Shown here: positions 1 through 9,768 of the stretch, one piece after another
Numbering within the stretch: position 1 is the first letter of the stretch
How the letters are laid out: every line of letters begins with the position of its first letter
Source: Brachionus koreanus
Lineage: Eukaryota; Rotifera; Eurotatoria; Ploima; Brachionidae
NCBI GenBank assembly: GCA_016987375.1
Contig: PJRA01000048.1
Span: forward strand, 786,166 to 799,244
Direction: 5' to 3'
DNA length: 13,079 nucleotides
Made by a program: the position numbers and the translations under genes
The notes under the pieces: generated by a model
Told to the model about the DNA's origin: nothing
The model's input: only the letters and a program-made list of their open reading frames with translations
The model's database searches: none

Positions 1-732
1 CACGTGTTTTTTTTGTTTTTAACAAATTACTTATTAGTTACATAAAAATGAAATTTTTCTTTTAAATTAAGTCGTATGAATTTATTTTTGTAAATATCTA
101 AATTATTAAAATAAGAAATTGATCTTTGCTAAACATTGCGATGCTATTTGACCCCAAGAAATTCTAATTTTCAAGTAGATAAATCTAATTATCTAGTTTT
201 TGAAATCACCGATATTTGACCATTTTGATCAATATTTAAATCTTTAATTAGACTTTAAACCAAAACTATAAATGAAGTCACAGGATTATATTTGAATGAT
301 TGAAGATACAAGACAAGAATTATTTTTTCAATGACAAATATTTATAGTTTGATAGGCAAACGAATTAAAATTAATAGAAGAAGATTTTTATTTCTTTTAA
401 ATTTAAATGTAATTTGATTTTAGAATGGCAAATTTTTGTTAGATTTGTTGACTAGAGAGGTTTTCTTTCTCAATAGCCTATATACTATCATTAAGCAATA
501 GTTAAGCAATAGGAAACTTGGCTATTTATTTGCTTGTTTATTATTGAGATTAATTGTATTTCCGAATAGAAAAAAGATAATTTAAACTTTAATTTGATAT
601 AATGATCACCTTTTAAAAGAAATATATAAAAAAAAAACGAATAGTTCAGGATTTATTTACGCACAAGATTAAAAATATCTCAATAAATATCAAATATCAT
701 TGCAAGTTGAATAAATTCTATTTGCTAAACAC
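1..732. other. AT-rich non-coding stretch, no gene seen
   Basis: No convincing coding frame or RNA gene is visible on either strand; stops occur every few codons in all frames. It opens with a CACGTG palindrome (E-box hexamer) at 1-6, which may be chance. The only local structure is the 11-bp tandem duplication at 491-512. Base composition is dominated by T and A runs, as in introns or intergenic DNA of AT-rich animals. Confidence 0.65.
491..512. repeat. Perfect 11-bp tandem duplication
   Basis: The unit TTAAGCAATAG occurs twice with no gap (491-501 and 502-512). Two copies with no divergence suggest a recent replication-slippage event rather than a functional array. No further copies flank it. 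A loosely similar GC-containing phrase lies near 11272-11290, but the match is too short to call a dispersed family. Confidence 0.85.
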
Positions 733-855
733 CTTAGAAATTTTGTCCGAATCAAAGTTAAAATCCAATTTCTCATATGGACTCAAAATGGAATGTAGCT
801 GCACTTGACAAGCATTTATCAGCTCAAGAATGTGTCTATCATCTAAAAAAGTCAA
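733..855 (-). other. Candidate internal coding exon, minus strand (41 codons, phase 0)
   Basis: On the minus strand a pyrimidine-rich tract ending TTTTCCATCAG abuts this 123-nt segment, which ends in AAG followed by GTGTTT, a plausible 5' splice site. The segment is exactly 41 codons, is open in the frame set by both borders, and begins LTFLDDRHILELINAC. The product would be mixed hydrophobic and acidic, with one Cys near residue 16, no transmembrane segment and no motif I recognise. By hand count GC is about 33% (40 of 123), clearly above the surroundings. The open frame continues upstream to a methionine codon at 907-909 and downstream to a TAG at 718-720, so a short unspliced frame is also possible. 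No partner exon of matching quality was found. AT-rich DNA gives many chance splice-like pairs, so this is a candidate only. Confidence 0.2.
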
Positions 856-2148
856 CTGATGGAAAAGTAAAATATTTAAAATAAAAACCATACGACTTGA
901 TCTAATCATAGACGCTAAATTACTAAAAAAATATTTGTGTTAACTTCAAAGTTCTATTATGGCCATCTCAAATTTCATAAGTAACTTTTTTTTTCTACGG
1001 TGAAAAATCGGCAAAATTCAGAGCTGATTTTGATTAAGAAGATTAGAGCCAACATAAGCCATTTGGTGAATTTTTTTTTCTTATATTATTATTTATGTTT
1101 TTTGACATTGTACTCTTTGCCTAATTCGGTAATTAAACACAATTTTTGGATAAAGATTTAATTCACTTTACTTTAGTTTTTGAAAATTAAAACCTAAAAG
1201 AAAGATTAGAGTTACACCGCTTCAGAAACTTATCCAACTAGTAAATGCATAGTTTTAAAATAAAAGTGACTTGATGAAAAATAAAATTGGTTGAAAGTGA
1301 TATGACTTGTACGGTTGACTTGAAAAGGGCGAAATTGTTGGTCGCTCCGAGGCACAATGGGCTAGAACATCATGATTTTTAATTCTATCACGAAACTTAA
1401 ATCATAAAAATAGTTTTATAAAATTTTATTTTATTTTTTTAAATGTTCATTCTGTGATTAGTGGAGTCAGCCAAATTAAAAAGGCATTAAGTTTCAAATT
1501 AAGCATTTTATTTGAGATAAGATTTAAAAGTTTTGACAACAAAAACTATGCCATTTATTTTAATTATTTGAAAAAATAAACTTGGTCAAGTAGTAACACA
1601 ATTAAAAAGCCAATTAAGTCGAATGTTTTAAATTAATGTTTTTATTTAGCTAGCTTAAAATCATTGGGGTTTATTTTTCTAAGAGATAAAATTTTTTTCT
1701 TGGCCAAAGATAACAGCTAGACTGTCTTCGAATTCCTTTAATTCTCTTAAGATGATTGATAAAAAAATTATACCCAATTTCTATTGATCTCAAGAGAAAG
1801 TGAATTTTTGATTCCAATAGAGAACAAACAGCCGAACGGAACTAAGTATCTCTTTGAGAATACTTGACTAGGACTATATCTTTGCAAAAATTTGTCTTCA
1901 ATGAAAAAAATAAAAGAGAATTACACCGTAGTTTTTTATCTTATTTGCAATCGTCGTTTATCTTTGCCTATTTTAAGATCTAAAATCTTTTAATTAATAA
2001 ATAAATAAAGCTCAACTTGAAAGCACTCTTAAGCTTTTGTAGTATTTCGATTTTTCAACCTATTTTACAACCATATAGCTATTCAAGTCCTTAAAAAATA
2101 GAAAGTTCTTTATATTTTTATTTTTTATCTATTTCAATGAAATTAGGA
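856..2148. other. AT-rich non-coding stretch with one GC pocket
   Basis: No gene is recognised. The one departure from background is about 1300-1380, where GC roughly doubles. That pocket holds a 26-codon ATG frame on the plus strand (1302-1382, starting MTCTVDLKRA) and a longer stop-free minus frame across the same bases. With both strands open neither reads as a convincing gene, and no similarity is recognised. A second mild rise in GC lies at about 1810-1880. The rest is T/A runs and short AT words. Confidence 0.6.
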
Positions 2149-2168
2149 GTGTGTGCGTGTGTGTGTGC
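2149..2168. repeat. GT microsatellite, imperfect
   Basis: About ten GT/GC dinucleotides with a GC interruption. Such short GT arrays are common in animal introns and intergenic DNA and support a eukaryotic origin. No function is implied. Confidence 0.9.
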
Positions 2169-4137
2169 AAGTTAAAAGGTGAATATATAGCCTAGTTAAG
2201 TTTAGTTAAAGAACAACCATTTGATCTAATTAAATTTTCAATTAAAATAATGACTAAACTTGTGCCTGAGGCTTCCATTTTTTTTCTCTCGTTCAATTAC
2301 TATACACTCTTGAATTTCCGCGATTATTTTCTCTAAAACACTTGAAAAAGTGTGTGTGCTATCTTCAATAAGACTATAATTTTTAAAAAATTATCAATAG
2401 TCAATTTTTAAGAGATAATTTTATTTTTTCGTAAAAAAAAAACATATGTATATTTTCAGACAAGTTATCTTTGAATAAACTAGGAAGCAAAACACTAAAT
2501 AAGATACATTTCATTGTTTATTTTAAAATCAAAAATGATTAAGAAACATATTTTTGTATGAATTGCTTCAAACATTAAAACTTTTATGGTCAAATTTTCA
2601 ATTACCTTTTATTAATATATACATTAGAAATTATTCAAAATTATTCTATATTTTTAGGCAGTTTCACTTTTTTTTTTTTGAATCGATTGAAATAGGATTT
2701 AAATAAAATTAAATTTGCACTGCTTAGACCAAAAAAAAGATGTTTTTTTAAGCTATTAAAGCTATAGAGTTAAAATTATTTACAAATGTATCTATAAAAT
2801 ACTTTCTTTTGGTTTACTTTGGTTGTACTGGAGAAAAGTTAATTTTTTTTCCGTAAAATAATTAAATAAACATAGCAACTGTCTTTCTTTGATTAGAACA
2901 TCTCAAAATGGTTCAAAATAGAGATTACATATCAATAGTAAATAACGTTTTAATAGTAAATAACGAATGCAAAATAAAAGATTTTTAATTTTTTGTTAAA
3001 AAAAAATTTAAAATTTAATTTCTTTAATTGAGTATATTCTTTAGAAATGGAGAATTTAGGTAATATTTGAATTTTTGAAGAATTGAGTTCAAAATAACAA
3101 AAATTAAATAAGATTTTCATTTGGATTATACTAACTTAAGTTTGAGAAAGATTTACAAGGTGTTTCATCAATAGGTTTATAAGCTCAATTTAAAAATTTT
3201 TTTGCTTTTTTTCAAATAAGTTTACTCCAAAAGGAAATTAAAAATAAAAATTAATTATTCCCTAAAATTTTTTATATCAGCTTGTTCTTTTAGATAGTAG
3301 ACACTTTTGATAAAGAATTTCACAGAATGATTATTTTTTATCTTTCTATTTACTCTAAAAAAGCTTTAAAAATTAATACCTATATAAATAAATTTCGGAA
3401 ATCGATTTTGTTGAATTATAATCATTTAAAAATAAGATTTTTCTCAAAAACATCTTAGTGTAATAACATCATCAATTAATCTGTATTTTCTTTTGTTCAA
3501 AATCATTTAAAAAAACTTATAAGCATTTTAGAATAGAATAAAATTTAAAATTTAAAAAAATAAAAATTATATACTAAAATTTTTTTTTCTTCTTAATTTT
3601 TGATACTGTACCGAGTTTACATAATTCAAAGAATTTTTTTTTTACTTTTTGTTTTAAAATTAAGTTTTAATAACGACTTGAAAACTTGGATAATTTTTTT
3701 TAAATTTTGGTCAAAATGGGCCATTTAGTTAATTACATTAATTTTAATGTTTGTTAAAATAACATGCTAAATTAGCCATCTGTATTTTGGCAATGAGCAA
3801 CAAATAATCAAGATTTGAATGTTTGTTCAAGACATATGTGAAGTGATGATGAGTTAAAATAGCAGCCAAGAAAGCAAATAAAGCGATAAAATTTTAGTGT
3901 TTACTTAAACAAAAATTCTCAAGTAAAGAATGTAATTTAAATTGTAAAGTGGATATTTATGGAAATATCTCACTCGGCAAAATCCCGCATTAAAATGATA
4001 AGTTTATTTTTATAATAGAAAAAGCTAACAAAACAATTGTAAATATTTAATTTGAATAATAAAAAAAAATTCAAGGCCAGCTACTGTGATTGAAGAGCTA
4101 AATTCAAAAATGTTCGATTGGAATTTTTTGAACTCTA
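2169..4137. other. AT-rich non-coding stretch, lowest GC of the window
   Basis: No coding or RNA gene is seen. Some 60-base lines (for example 3541-3600) contain only a handful of G or C. Local items are a small stem-loop at 2338-2353 (ACACTT and AAGTGT around a GAAA loop), an AT-rich inverted repeat at 2376-2392, a T12 run at 2668-2679, and a 14-bp direct repeat at 2934-2965. A pyrimidine-tract-AG at about 2445-2459 resembles a 3' splice site but has no credible exon behind it. Confidence 0.65.
2934..2965. repeat. 14-bp direct repeat separated by TTTT
   Basis: AATAGTAAATAACG occurs at 2934-2947 and again at 2952-2965, separated by four T, giving an 18-bp period. The copies are identical, so the duplication is probably recent. 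There is no third copy and no associated gene. Confidence 0.85.
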
Positions 4138-4173
4138 TCTCTCTCTCTACAGACCAAATGGTCTTTCACAGGT
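4138..4173 (+). other. Possible 19-nt microexon with strong splice borders
   Basis: A TC array (4138-4148) runs into ACAG (4149-4152), a textbook pyrimidine tract and 3' splice site. Nineteen bases later, CAG is followed by GTATTT, a good 5' splice site, which would define an exon at 4153-4171. All three frames of the 19 nt are open. The exon would shift frame if included (19 is not a multiple of three), so it would be regulatory or frame-changing. AGACC and GGTCT (4151-4155 and 4160-4164) can pair around AAAT, placing the 3' splice AG in a small hairpin. The alternative is a chance CT microsatellite next to AG and GT. Confidence 0.2.
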
Positions 4174-5936
4174 ATTTTTAATTAGAATTATTTTTGTTTT
4201 TAATGTCAATCTCCATGGAACACAGAACGATTAAAATTCACATGAATTTACTTTGCGTAATCAAATATACAAATGCTACTAGTGTGTTTATTTAGGAAAC
4301 GTTGTGTGTCTAGTGTCCAGTGTCTTCGACGACCAATCTCGGTCGCACAATATAATTTGTTTCAGATCGATTAATTTGATTTTAATTTGTTTGCTACTCT
4401 ATATTCTATATACATTCTATTTTTGAACAAATATTTTGATCAATATAATTTTAGACATTAAGGCTTCTAAATTGGTATAGATTGCCTCATTAAAAATTAA
4501 ATAAATCTTCAAGTTAGTCTAAACCATTTAGATCGTTTTTTTGTCTAAATTGCGATCTAGCTATCTTTTCTTTTTCGAATAATTAAGATATTTGATAAGA
4601 AGGGCTTTAGCTTTAGCAATCTCACATTTATTTGTGTTCAATAGTAAAATTATTCTACTAATGTCTTCAAATTATTATTTATTTAGAGTTAAAAAGAAGC
4701 TAACCTTTAATCACATAGCAGTTATTGCGTAACAGGATTTATTGATTTAATTAAAAGCATTGTAGTTTTTAATCTTATTTTTTTTCTTAGCAAGATTATT
4801 ATTAAAATAATCGCCAATATAGCAATTAATATTTGATTAAAAATAGTGTGTTTTTTATTTATTTAATCAGTGAGAAAATTGTTTAGTTTTTTTCTTTATT
4901 TTTCTATTTTTTGTCAGCCTGTTTTTATACTTTGAAAAAAATAATTGTCCGGTACAATTTGACCAAAAAAATGTATGTCCAATTTTTACATCCAAAAAAA
5001 TATTGAATAAAAATATCATTAGAAGCCATTTTAGATAGTTTTCTAAACAATTCTCATTGAAGATTTATTTTTCGATGTTTTTTTTTAAGACTGAAAAATT
5101 CTAGTTTAGACAAATAAAAAATTCAGCTGTTTTTATTAATTTAATTTAAATTTTTTTTTTCAAAGGTAAATTTTGCTTTTATTTATTCAATTCAACGAGT
5201 TTAATTTATTGAAAAATTTTATTCACATATTCAAGAGAGTATTAAAATTCTAGAATTTAGCTAGTTTACGCTTCAATTAAATTAAAGAGCTAAGCCAAAG
5301 TTAGCTTTTTTTTTCTAATTGACAATAAAACAATCAACAACAACAAAAAAGTGATATGTGCTGCCTTTCAAATATGAATTTGTGTTGGATATGCTGCTAA
5401 AAAATAAAGCCTATTTCAAATAACTACTTATTTATATTTAAAATCCAGTTTAATAAACGAAAATTCAATTAAGATTTGGGGTTTATGGTCTAGCAGGCTG
5501 TAATTTAAATTATACTTGAAGCAAGCTCAAATGGCTTTTAAAGAGAAAATTAAGTTGTACTAAGTCGAGCATCAGATTAGGTTATACTTTTTTTTGAATG
5601 TGTTTTTTTTTAGTTTATAACTCCTGTTGAGCTAAAACAAAAAAATAAGAAAAAGTAAAAGCAACTTTGATCGAATTGTTTCAATTACAGAAAACTGCAA
5701 ATTAATAAATTAATTTACAGTCTGGGTCAGCCAAATGAAGTTAAATGAGTCAACATTTACAAAAAAATAAAAAAGAATAAATTTATCAATTTTTAATCCA
5801 CTGTTTCGTAATCGAATTTTTTTGTCCGATTTGTGTTAATACAGCTTTAAGCCATATTTACTTCAAGTTAAATAATATTTAGTTAAATTTAAACAAAGTT
5901 TCAATTCAATTATTTATTTATATTTTTCTTTTTTTT
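4174..5936. other. AT-rich non-coding stretch with a GC pocket at 4290-4350
   Basis: No gene is recognised. The pocket at about 4290-4350 contains repeated AGTGTC words and a GC stem, CGACC and GGTCG around AATCTC (about 4330-4345). It is open in one plus frame (about 46 codons, no early ATG) and one minus frame (about 35 codons); neither product is recognisable. Elsewhere only T/A runs and short AT words are seen, plus weak pyrimidine-AG motifs at about 4360-4368 and 5681-5690 without good donors. Confidence 0.6.
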
Positions 5937-5994
5937 CTCTCTCTCTCTTTTTTGTTTTAATTTTTGCCTTTAGACTAGCGAGCTTAAATAATTT
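5937..5994 (+). other. CT microsatellite and long pyrimidine tract with splice-like AG
   Basis: A (CT)6 array (5937-5948) continues through T-rich sequence to CTTTAG (5968-5973), among the strongest polypyrimidine-AG combinations in the window. Twenty-one bases later comes GTAACA, a fair donor, so a 21-nt microexon at 5974-5994 is conceivable. Only one of its three frames is open. The tract itself is certain; the exon is speculation. Confidence 0.25.
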
Positions 5995-6488
5995 GTAACA
6001 ATTACAAAATTGTACAAATCCACAGGGCTAGAAAAGTTCAGCCTGAGATATGGCTTTTTTTCTGGACTAGAATCAGCTTTGCAGCTAGAAAACCTATGAG
6101 TAATTTTTTTCTCTTTTCTAAAATAGTATTATTTATTTTAATGTTTGATTTCAAATAGTTTCTTATTTCTGTTTTAGTTTGTGTCTATTGTACGATTGAT
6201 TATTTGAATTTTCTCATTTTTACCTGCGTTTTTTTTTTTTTTATTATTAATAAAAATTTCAATTTTTCAACTACATTAAAAATAGGATATTAAATTTCCT
6301 CTAATTTTTAATTTCAGCTCAATTTTGACCCTTCATTCGTGCTTTACTAGTCTTTTGATTTTTGTAATTTATTTTTTTTTTGTCGGAATTTCGACTTGAT
6401 TTAATAATTTATATAATTTTTAATTAAACAATGAGCACTCTAATTTAGTTTTGAAAAATAGCCCAATTTGTTTTTTGTTTTGTTTTTT

Positions 6489-6521
6489 CTCAACAATCTC
6501 TCAACAATGCATCGACAATCT
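6489..6521. repeat. Degenerate 11-bp triplicate
   Basis: Three consecutive 11-mers share the core CAACAAT or CGACAAT: 6489-6499, 6500-6510 (first nine bases identical to unit one) and 6511-6521 (ending identical to unit one). The graded divergence suggests old slippage. The repeat lies inside a 59-codon stop-free plus frame, but 11 is not a multiple of three, so it does not encode a repeated peptide. Confidence 0.6.
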
Positions 6522-6927
6522 ACTTAGAGATAAACTAGAGGAAAAATTTTTACCGGTGAGACCAATTAATCCAAATAGGGCACTATTTCCTCTCTTCACT
6601 TAATCAGACCCATTTCAGTCGCAGATTATCAAAATATCTTGTTTCATTAGAATTTTTCTATTTGAATGGATAAACATTTATGTGTAAATCCATGTATCGA
6701 ACGTGCGTCACTTTTTACAACAATTTGAGCTGGCTCTAAGTTGCAAAACTAGTTAAAGGACTCTAGTTTACCCTTAAGATGATTTTTCCAGATTTAGCTC
6801 GAATATATAAATTTATCGATAAGAAAATAAAGATCAATCTTGGCTTTAGATTTAAATATTCGGACATGATCGGTATTTTCATAAATATAGTGTGAAAGAC
6901 GCTTAATTTTGTTATTAAGTCTAAATA

Positions 6928-7030
6928 AAATTTGTTTTAAATTCTAGTAATTGACAATTAAAATAAATAATTTTGTTTTATTTTTAATTTTTTTTTACTA
7001 AATTAGACTAGATTAATACAAACAAAATTT
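6928..7030. repeat. AT-rich foldback (nested imperfect inverted repeat)
   Basis: Pairing arms are, from outside in: AAA/TTT (6928-6930 with 7028-7030), TTTGTTT/AAACAAA (6931-6937 with 7020-7026), CTAGT/ACTAG (6944-6948 with 7007-7011), AATT/AATT (6949-6952 with 7001-7004), and a 12-bp inner stem (6956-6967 with 6977-6989, one bulged T). The co-linear order of four arms in about 100 bases exceeds simple AT palindromes, though low GC makes foldbacks easy by chance. It could be a decayed MITE or a structured intronic element. No target-site duplication was identified. Confidence 0.4.
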
Positions 7031-8890
7031 AATTAAAAAATATTAAATTCGTTAAGGAAAAGGGCTAGTTTTTATTGATTTTTGTAAGTTAACGACCAAA
7101 ATAATTGTGATAATTTTTGATAAAACTGTGATAGAGAAATAAATTGCCAATATTTTGCATGCGTAAATTAAAATACAAAATATGGTAGATTTTTATCAGT
7201 TTTTATTTCAGAATAAAAAAGCCTTTTATTTGAAAAAAAAAATGAACATAAATGTCTGTTCAAATTTTTGTTTCATCTCCATGGGTTGAATTAATATTTA
7301 ATTTTATTTAATGCAATCGGGCTAATTTTCACAGTGTGACTTCAATTGATAAAAAATTTCCATTCTATCAATGTGTACTAATATTATGTTTTAATACAAA
7401 TTTAATAGTGTGAGACTAAGCCTATCGTACAATTCCTAGGGTTTTATTTTTTCAAAAAAAAAAAACAAATAAATGATTTTCAATTTGTTTGTTTTCTTGT
7501 TTTCTTTTGGCTAATTAAGTAAATATCTGAGAATTGATTGATAATTTTTTTGGATAAGTATTCGAATTTTTCATTTTAAAATATAAATTTAAATGAACTG
7601 GAGATAATTTTTATTTATTTATGAATAAATTTATTTATTTAAAAAAGATAAAAAATTTAAAATTTTTAATAGATGTATGCTGAAGTATGAATTTGTTTAG
7701 TTTTTATTTTTATATTTTGCTTAAATTTCCTTACTTTTTCCATCAGATTATAAAATAAGTTCATGAAATCTAATCTAATAATTATCAATTTTTTTAATAT
7801 TGATCAAAAATACCTTTCTTTTAGTAGAATAATTTTGAAATTTTACAAGTATAAAACCAATTTAATTATAAGTTTAATTTTTTATTTATAAAATGAGGAA
7901 AAAAAAATATTTGGTTTTTTGAAACAAGAAAAAAATTTTTTTAAAAAAATTTCAAATTTTTTTTTTTAATATTTAGATAAATAATCGATAAATCTACGCA
8001 TGTTCTTTTCTAATAAATAAAGCAAAGTTTTAGTAAAGTAAGCTTTTTTTCTTGAGCTATTTAAAATTAGGTAGAAGAGTAAAAAAAATTAAAATTTACG
8101 ATTAATGTTCCAGTTTAAAGTTAATTTTTTTTTATAAATCTCTTAAAATTTAAATATTCTTTCTATGTAACACGGTGCAGCATTCGTAATTATGTTTTTA
8201 AGAACATTCAAGTTAAAAACTTTAAAAGAAGAATTAGGATTTTGTGAAATTTAGTAGAATAAAACAGAACAAAATTTTGAGAATTATTAGAACTTTTTTT
8301 AAGATAAAAAGCAAGTTTAAAACTACAAAAATTAAGTAAAATTTGGACAAATTTGGCGGTAGTCTGTAGAAATTTTGCACAACTTTAGGAGTTGATTTAT
8401 ATTTGAATGTTCTACTATGCTTCATTTACAGAACAACTAAAAACTTATCGAAACTAAAGTCATAAGTTTTTTAGCATTAATTTTTGTTCTATTTTTTATT
8501 TTGTACCAAATTTCACATAACAATTTCATATATAAAATTAGAAAAATTTTAAAACATGCTTTTATTTTCTAATTTCCAAGAGAAGTAGGCAAAAGTTTAC
8601 GGTAATTAAATTAATTTTGACATAAAAAAAAACAAGGTTAAAAAATATTTATTTATTCACGATTCAAACAGCTTCAAGGCTTTGAAAAATAAAAGTCTCA
8701 AAAAATACAAGCTTTTAGTTTAGTAGAGTGTGATTATGCAAAAAAAGTGGCTAATGTGCGATTTTAAATGTTGGTCAAAACAAAGAAATTATTTTATGAA
8801 TGAAGAAAGTGTTGTAAATGCTAAACAATTTGTTTTTTGTCATGACATTAAGTGGTCGTTTCTCAAGCCAGATAAGAATAAATAATAAGT

Positions 8891-8975
8891 GGTTTAAAAC
8901 CAAGTATTATGTTCTTAATACCCCTAATGTATTGTTGTTGGTATAATTGGCTGCTCGAGTGTATGCAACAATACA
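8891..8975. repeat. Cluster of three stem-loops
   Basis: Three inverted repeats lie in series: GGTTT/AAACC (8891-8901), GTATTA/TAATAC around a 6-base loop (8904-8921), and a perfect 10-bp pair TGTATTGTTG/CAACAATACA (8928-8937 with 8966-8975) around a 28-base loop containing CTCGAG. The third could be the ends of a 48-bp element, but the flanking bases give no clear target-site duplication. This is visible sequence symmetry only; no function is known. Confidence 0.45.
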
Positions 8976-9054
8976 AAACTGGTAATATCCAATTAAGTCG
9001 AGATTTAGGCCACTTGAAAATCGATAAGTAAACCGATGATTATAATCACACAAT

Positions 9055-9159
9055 TTAAAACATTTTCTCATGATAGGAATCGGCTCCAAGCTGTGATAAG
9101 CTTTTCCATTCGACCAAATACGTTACTTGTTCATTTAGAGCAAAAACTAATTTGTCATA
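9055..9159 (-). pseudogene. Short minus-strand frame resembling a chromodomain core, broken
   Basis: Between a TGA at 9160-9162 and a TAA at 9055-9057 lies a 34-codon minus-strand frame containing NEQVTYLVEWKSLSQLG. The YLVxWK core with a preceding polar-hydrophobic strand is the pattern of chromodomains (typical core YLVKWKG followed by a W/Y-E-P region). Here DSYHE sits where DSWEP would be, with one extra residue. Chromodomains occur in chromatin proteins and at the C-terminus of integrases of some Ty3/gypsy elements. There is no start codon, the frame stops right after, and flanking frames show no integrase or other domain. It may be a decayed transposon scrap or a coincidence. An overlapping 60-codon frame in another minus register (8907-9089) is not recognisable. 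Confidence 0.15.
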
Positions 9160-9616
9160 TCAGTCAAAATTGTAGCTTTCATAAGCTTAAATAATTTAAA
9201 TTAATCGAGATTTTATTTAGTGATATATGTCCGGTTTATTTAAAGTTAAAATGCCATTAATCATTTAAGATCAAAAGGTTTTATGCTCGATTAAACAAGT
9301 GAATGTGATTAATAAATATTTGGCACGTAGATTTGTATTTAATGTCAAATAGACTCAACTAGTCAGATTGCGGATGAGAATTATTTTTGATTTCCTAAAA
9401 AAAAAAAGAAAATAAAAATAACTCATGGTGCCATTAAGTTAAATTCTGAAGGCCAAGCGACACTAGTTTTTATTTGCGTTTAATTAGCTTAAGAGTTAAT
9501 CGGTTTTTAGAGCCACATTCGACAATAAAAATTGACCGTAAACTAAAAAAAACACGAACTGGAGCAAAAATAAACTTTATAATCTAATAATTCCATTATG
9601 CGTATTTTTTTTTTAG
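9160..9616. other. Non-coding stretch with moderately raised GC
   Basis: No gene is recognised. GC rises somewhat from about 9330 to 9560, with words such as ATGGTGCCATTAAG and GGCCAAGCGACACTAG, but frames on both strands are short. An A11 run lies at about 9397-9407. The stretch ends in a T-rich tract leading to TTTTAG at 9611-9616, the presumptive 3' splice site of the next candidate. Confidence 0.55.
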
Positions 9617-9658
9617 AATAGTTCGAGGCCAAAAGACCTTTCAGTTACATTTAGAAAA
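9617..9658 (+). other. Candidate 42-nt microexon, plus strand
   Basis: A run of about ten T ends in TAG at 9616, and 42 bases later AAAA is followed by GTAAAC, a good 5' splice site. The length is 14 codons exactly and frame 0 is open (NSSRPKDLSVTFRK); frame 1 is open too, and frame 2 starts with a stop. The segment has clearly more GC than its flanks. A second splice-bounded segment follows 76 bases on. No protein family is recognised. Chance co-occurrence of T-run-AG and GTAA is common in such DNA. Confidence 0.2.
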
Positions 9659-9734
9659 GTAAACACAGTTTATGGACTTGTTTATTTTTGTTTGTATTTT
9701 TCTAATGTATAAATTTAACTGTCTTTTTTTTTAG

Positions 9735-9768
9735 CTACCTTGACTAAGAAGACTTAGTTGTGTGAACA
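9735..9768 (+). other. Splice-bounded 34-nt segment with consensus donor, non-coding
   Basis: A nine-base T run ends in TAG at 9734. The 34-nt segment ends ACA followed by GTAAGT, a full match to the consensus 5' splice site and one of few in the window. All three plus frames contain a stop within the 34 nt, so it cannot be an internal coding exon; a UTR or long-noncoding-RNA exon is the only exon reading. It contains a clean stem-loop, ACTAAG/CTTAGT around AAGA (9743-9758), and the donor is followed by a second stem-loop at 9773-9790. Confidence 0.2.

Larger units (their letters stand above)
5995..8890. other. AT-rich non-coding stretch
   Basis: No gene is recognised. It includes a T14 run (6229-6242), the 11-bp degenerate triplicate at 6489-6521, a 59-codon stop-free plus frame lacking ATG (6424-6603) that crosses a GC pocket at 6545-6620, a 7-bp inverted repeat (6746-6752 with 6763-6769), the AT-rich foldback at 6928-7030, and an A12 run (7454-7465). 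A 63-codon minus frame near 8234-8425 is very AT-driven (Phe, Leu, Ile, Lys) and judged chance. From about 7540 to 8800 I see nothing beyond homopolymers and TTTA words. Confidence 0.6.

Noticed and set aside
733..855. Resemblance of FLDDRHILELI to the helix 4-5 region of nuclear receptor ligand-binding domains (L..DDQ..LL pattern)
   Set aside because: The match is limited to a few common residues, the characteristic Gln is Arg, and no zinc-finger or other LBD segment is visible nearby.
718..909. 63-codon minus frame taken as a complete small gene
   Set aside because: Runs of 60-68 codons are expected by chance at this base composition. Only its splice-bounded core (733-855) is kept, as an exon candidate.
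1300..1380. Possible tRNA or small gene in the GC pocket
   Set aside because: There is no TTCGA-type B box at the right distance and no cloverleaf. Both strands have open frames but neither product is recognisable.
8234..8425. 63-codon minus frame as a membrane peptide gene
   Set aside because: Its hydrophobic content is what AT-rich codons (Phe, Leu, Ile) give automatically; there is no other support.
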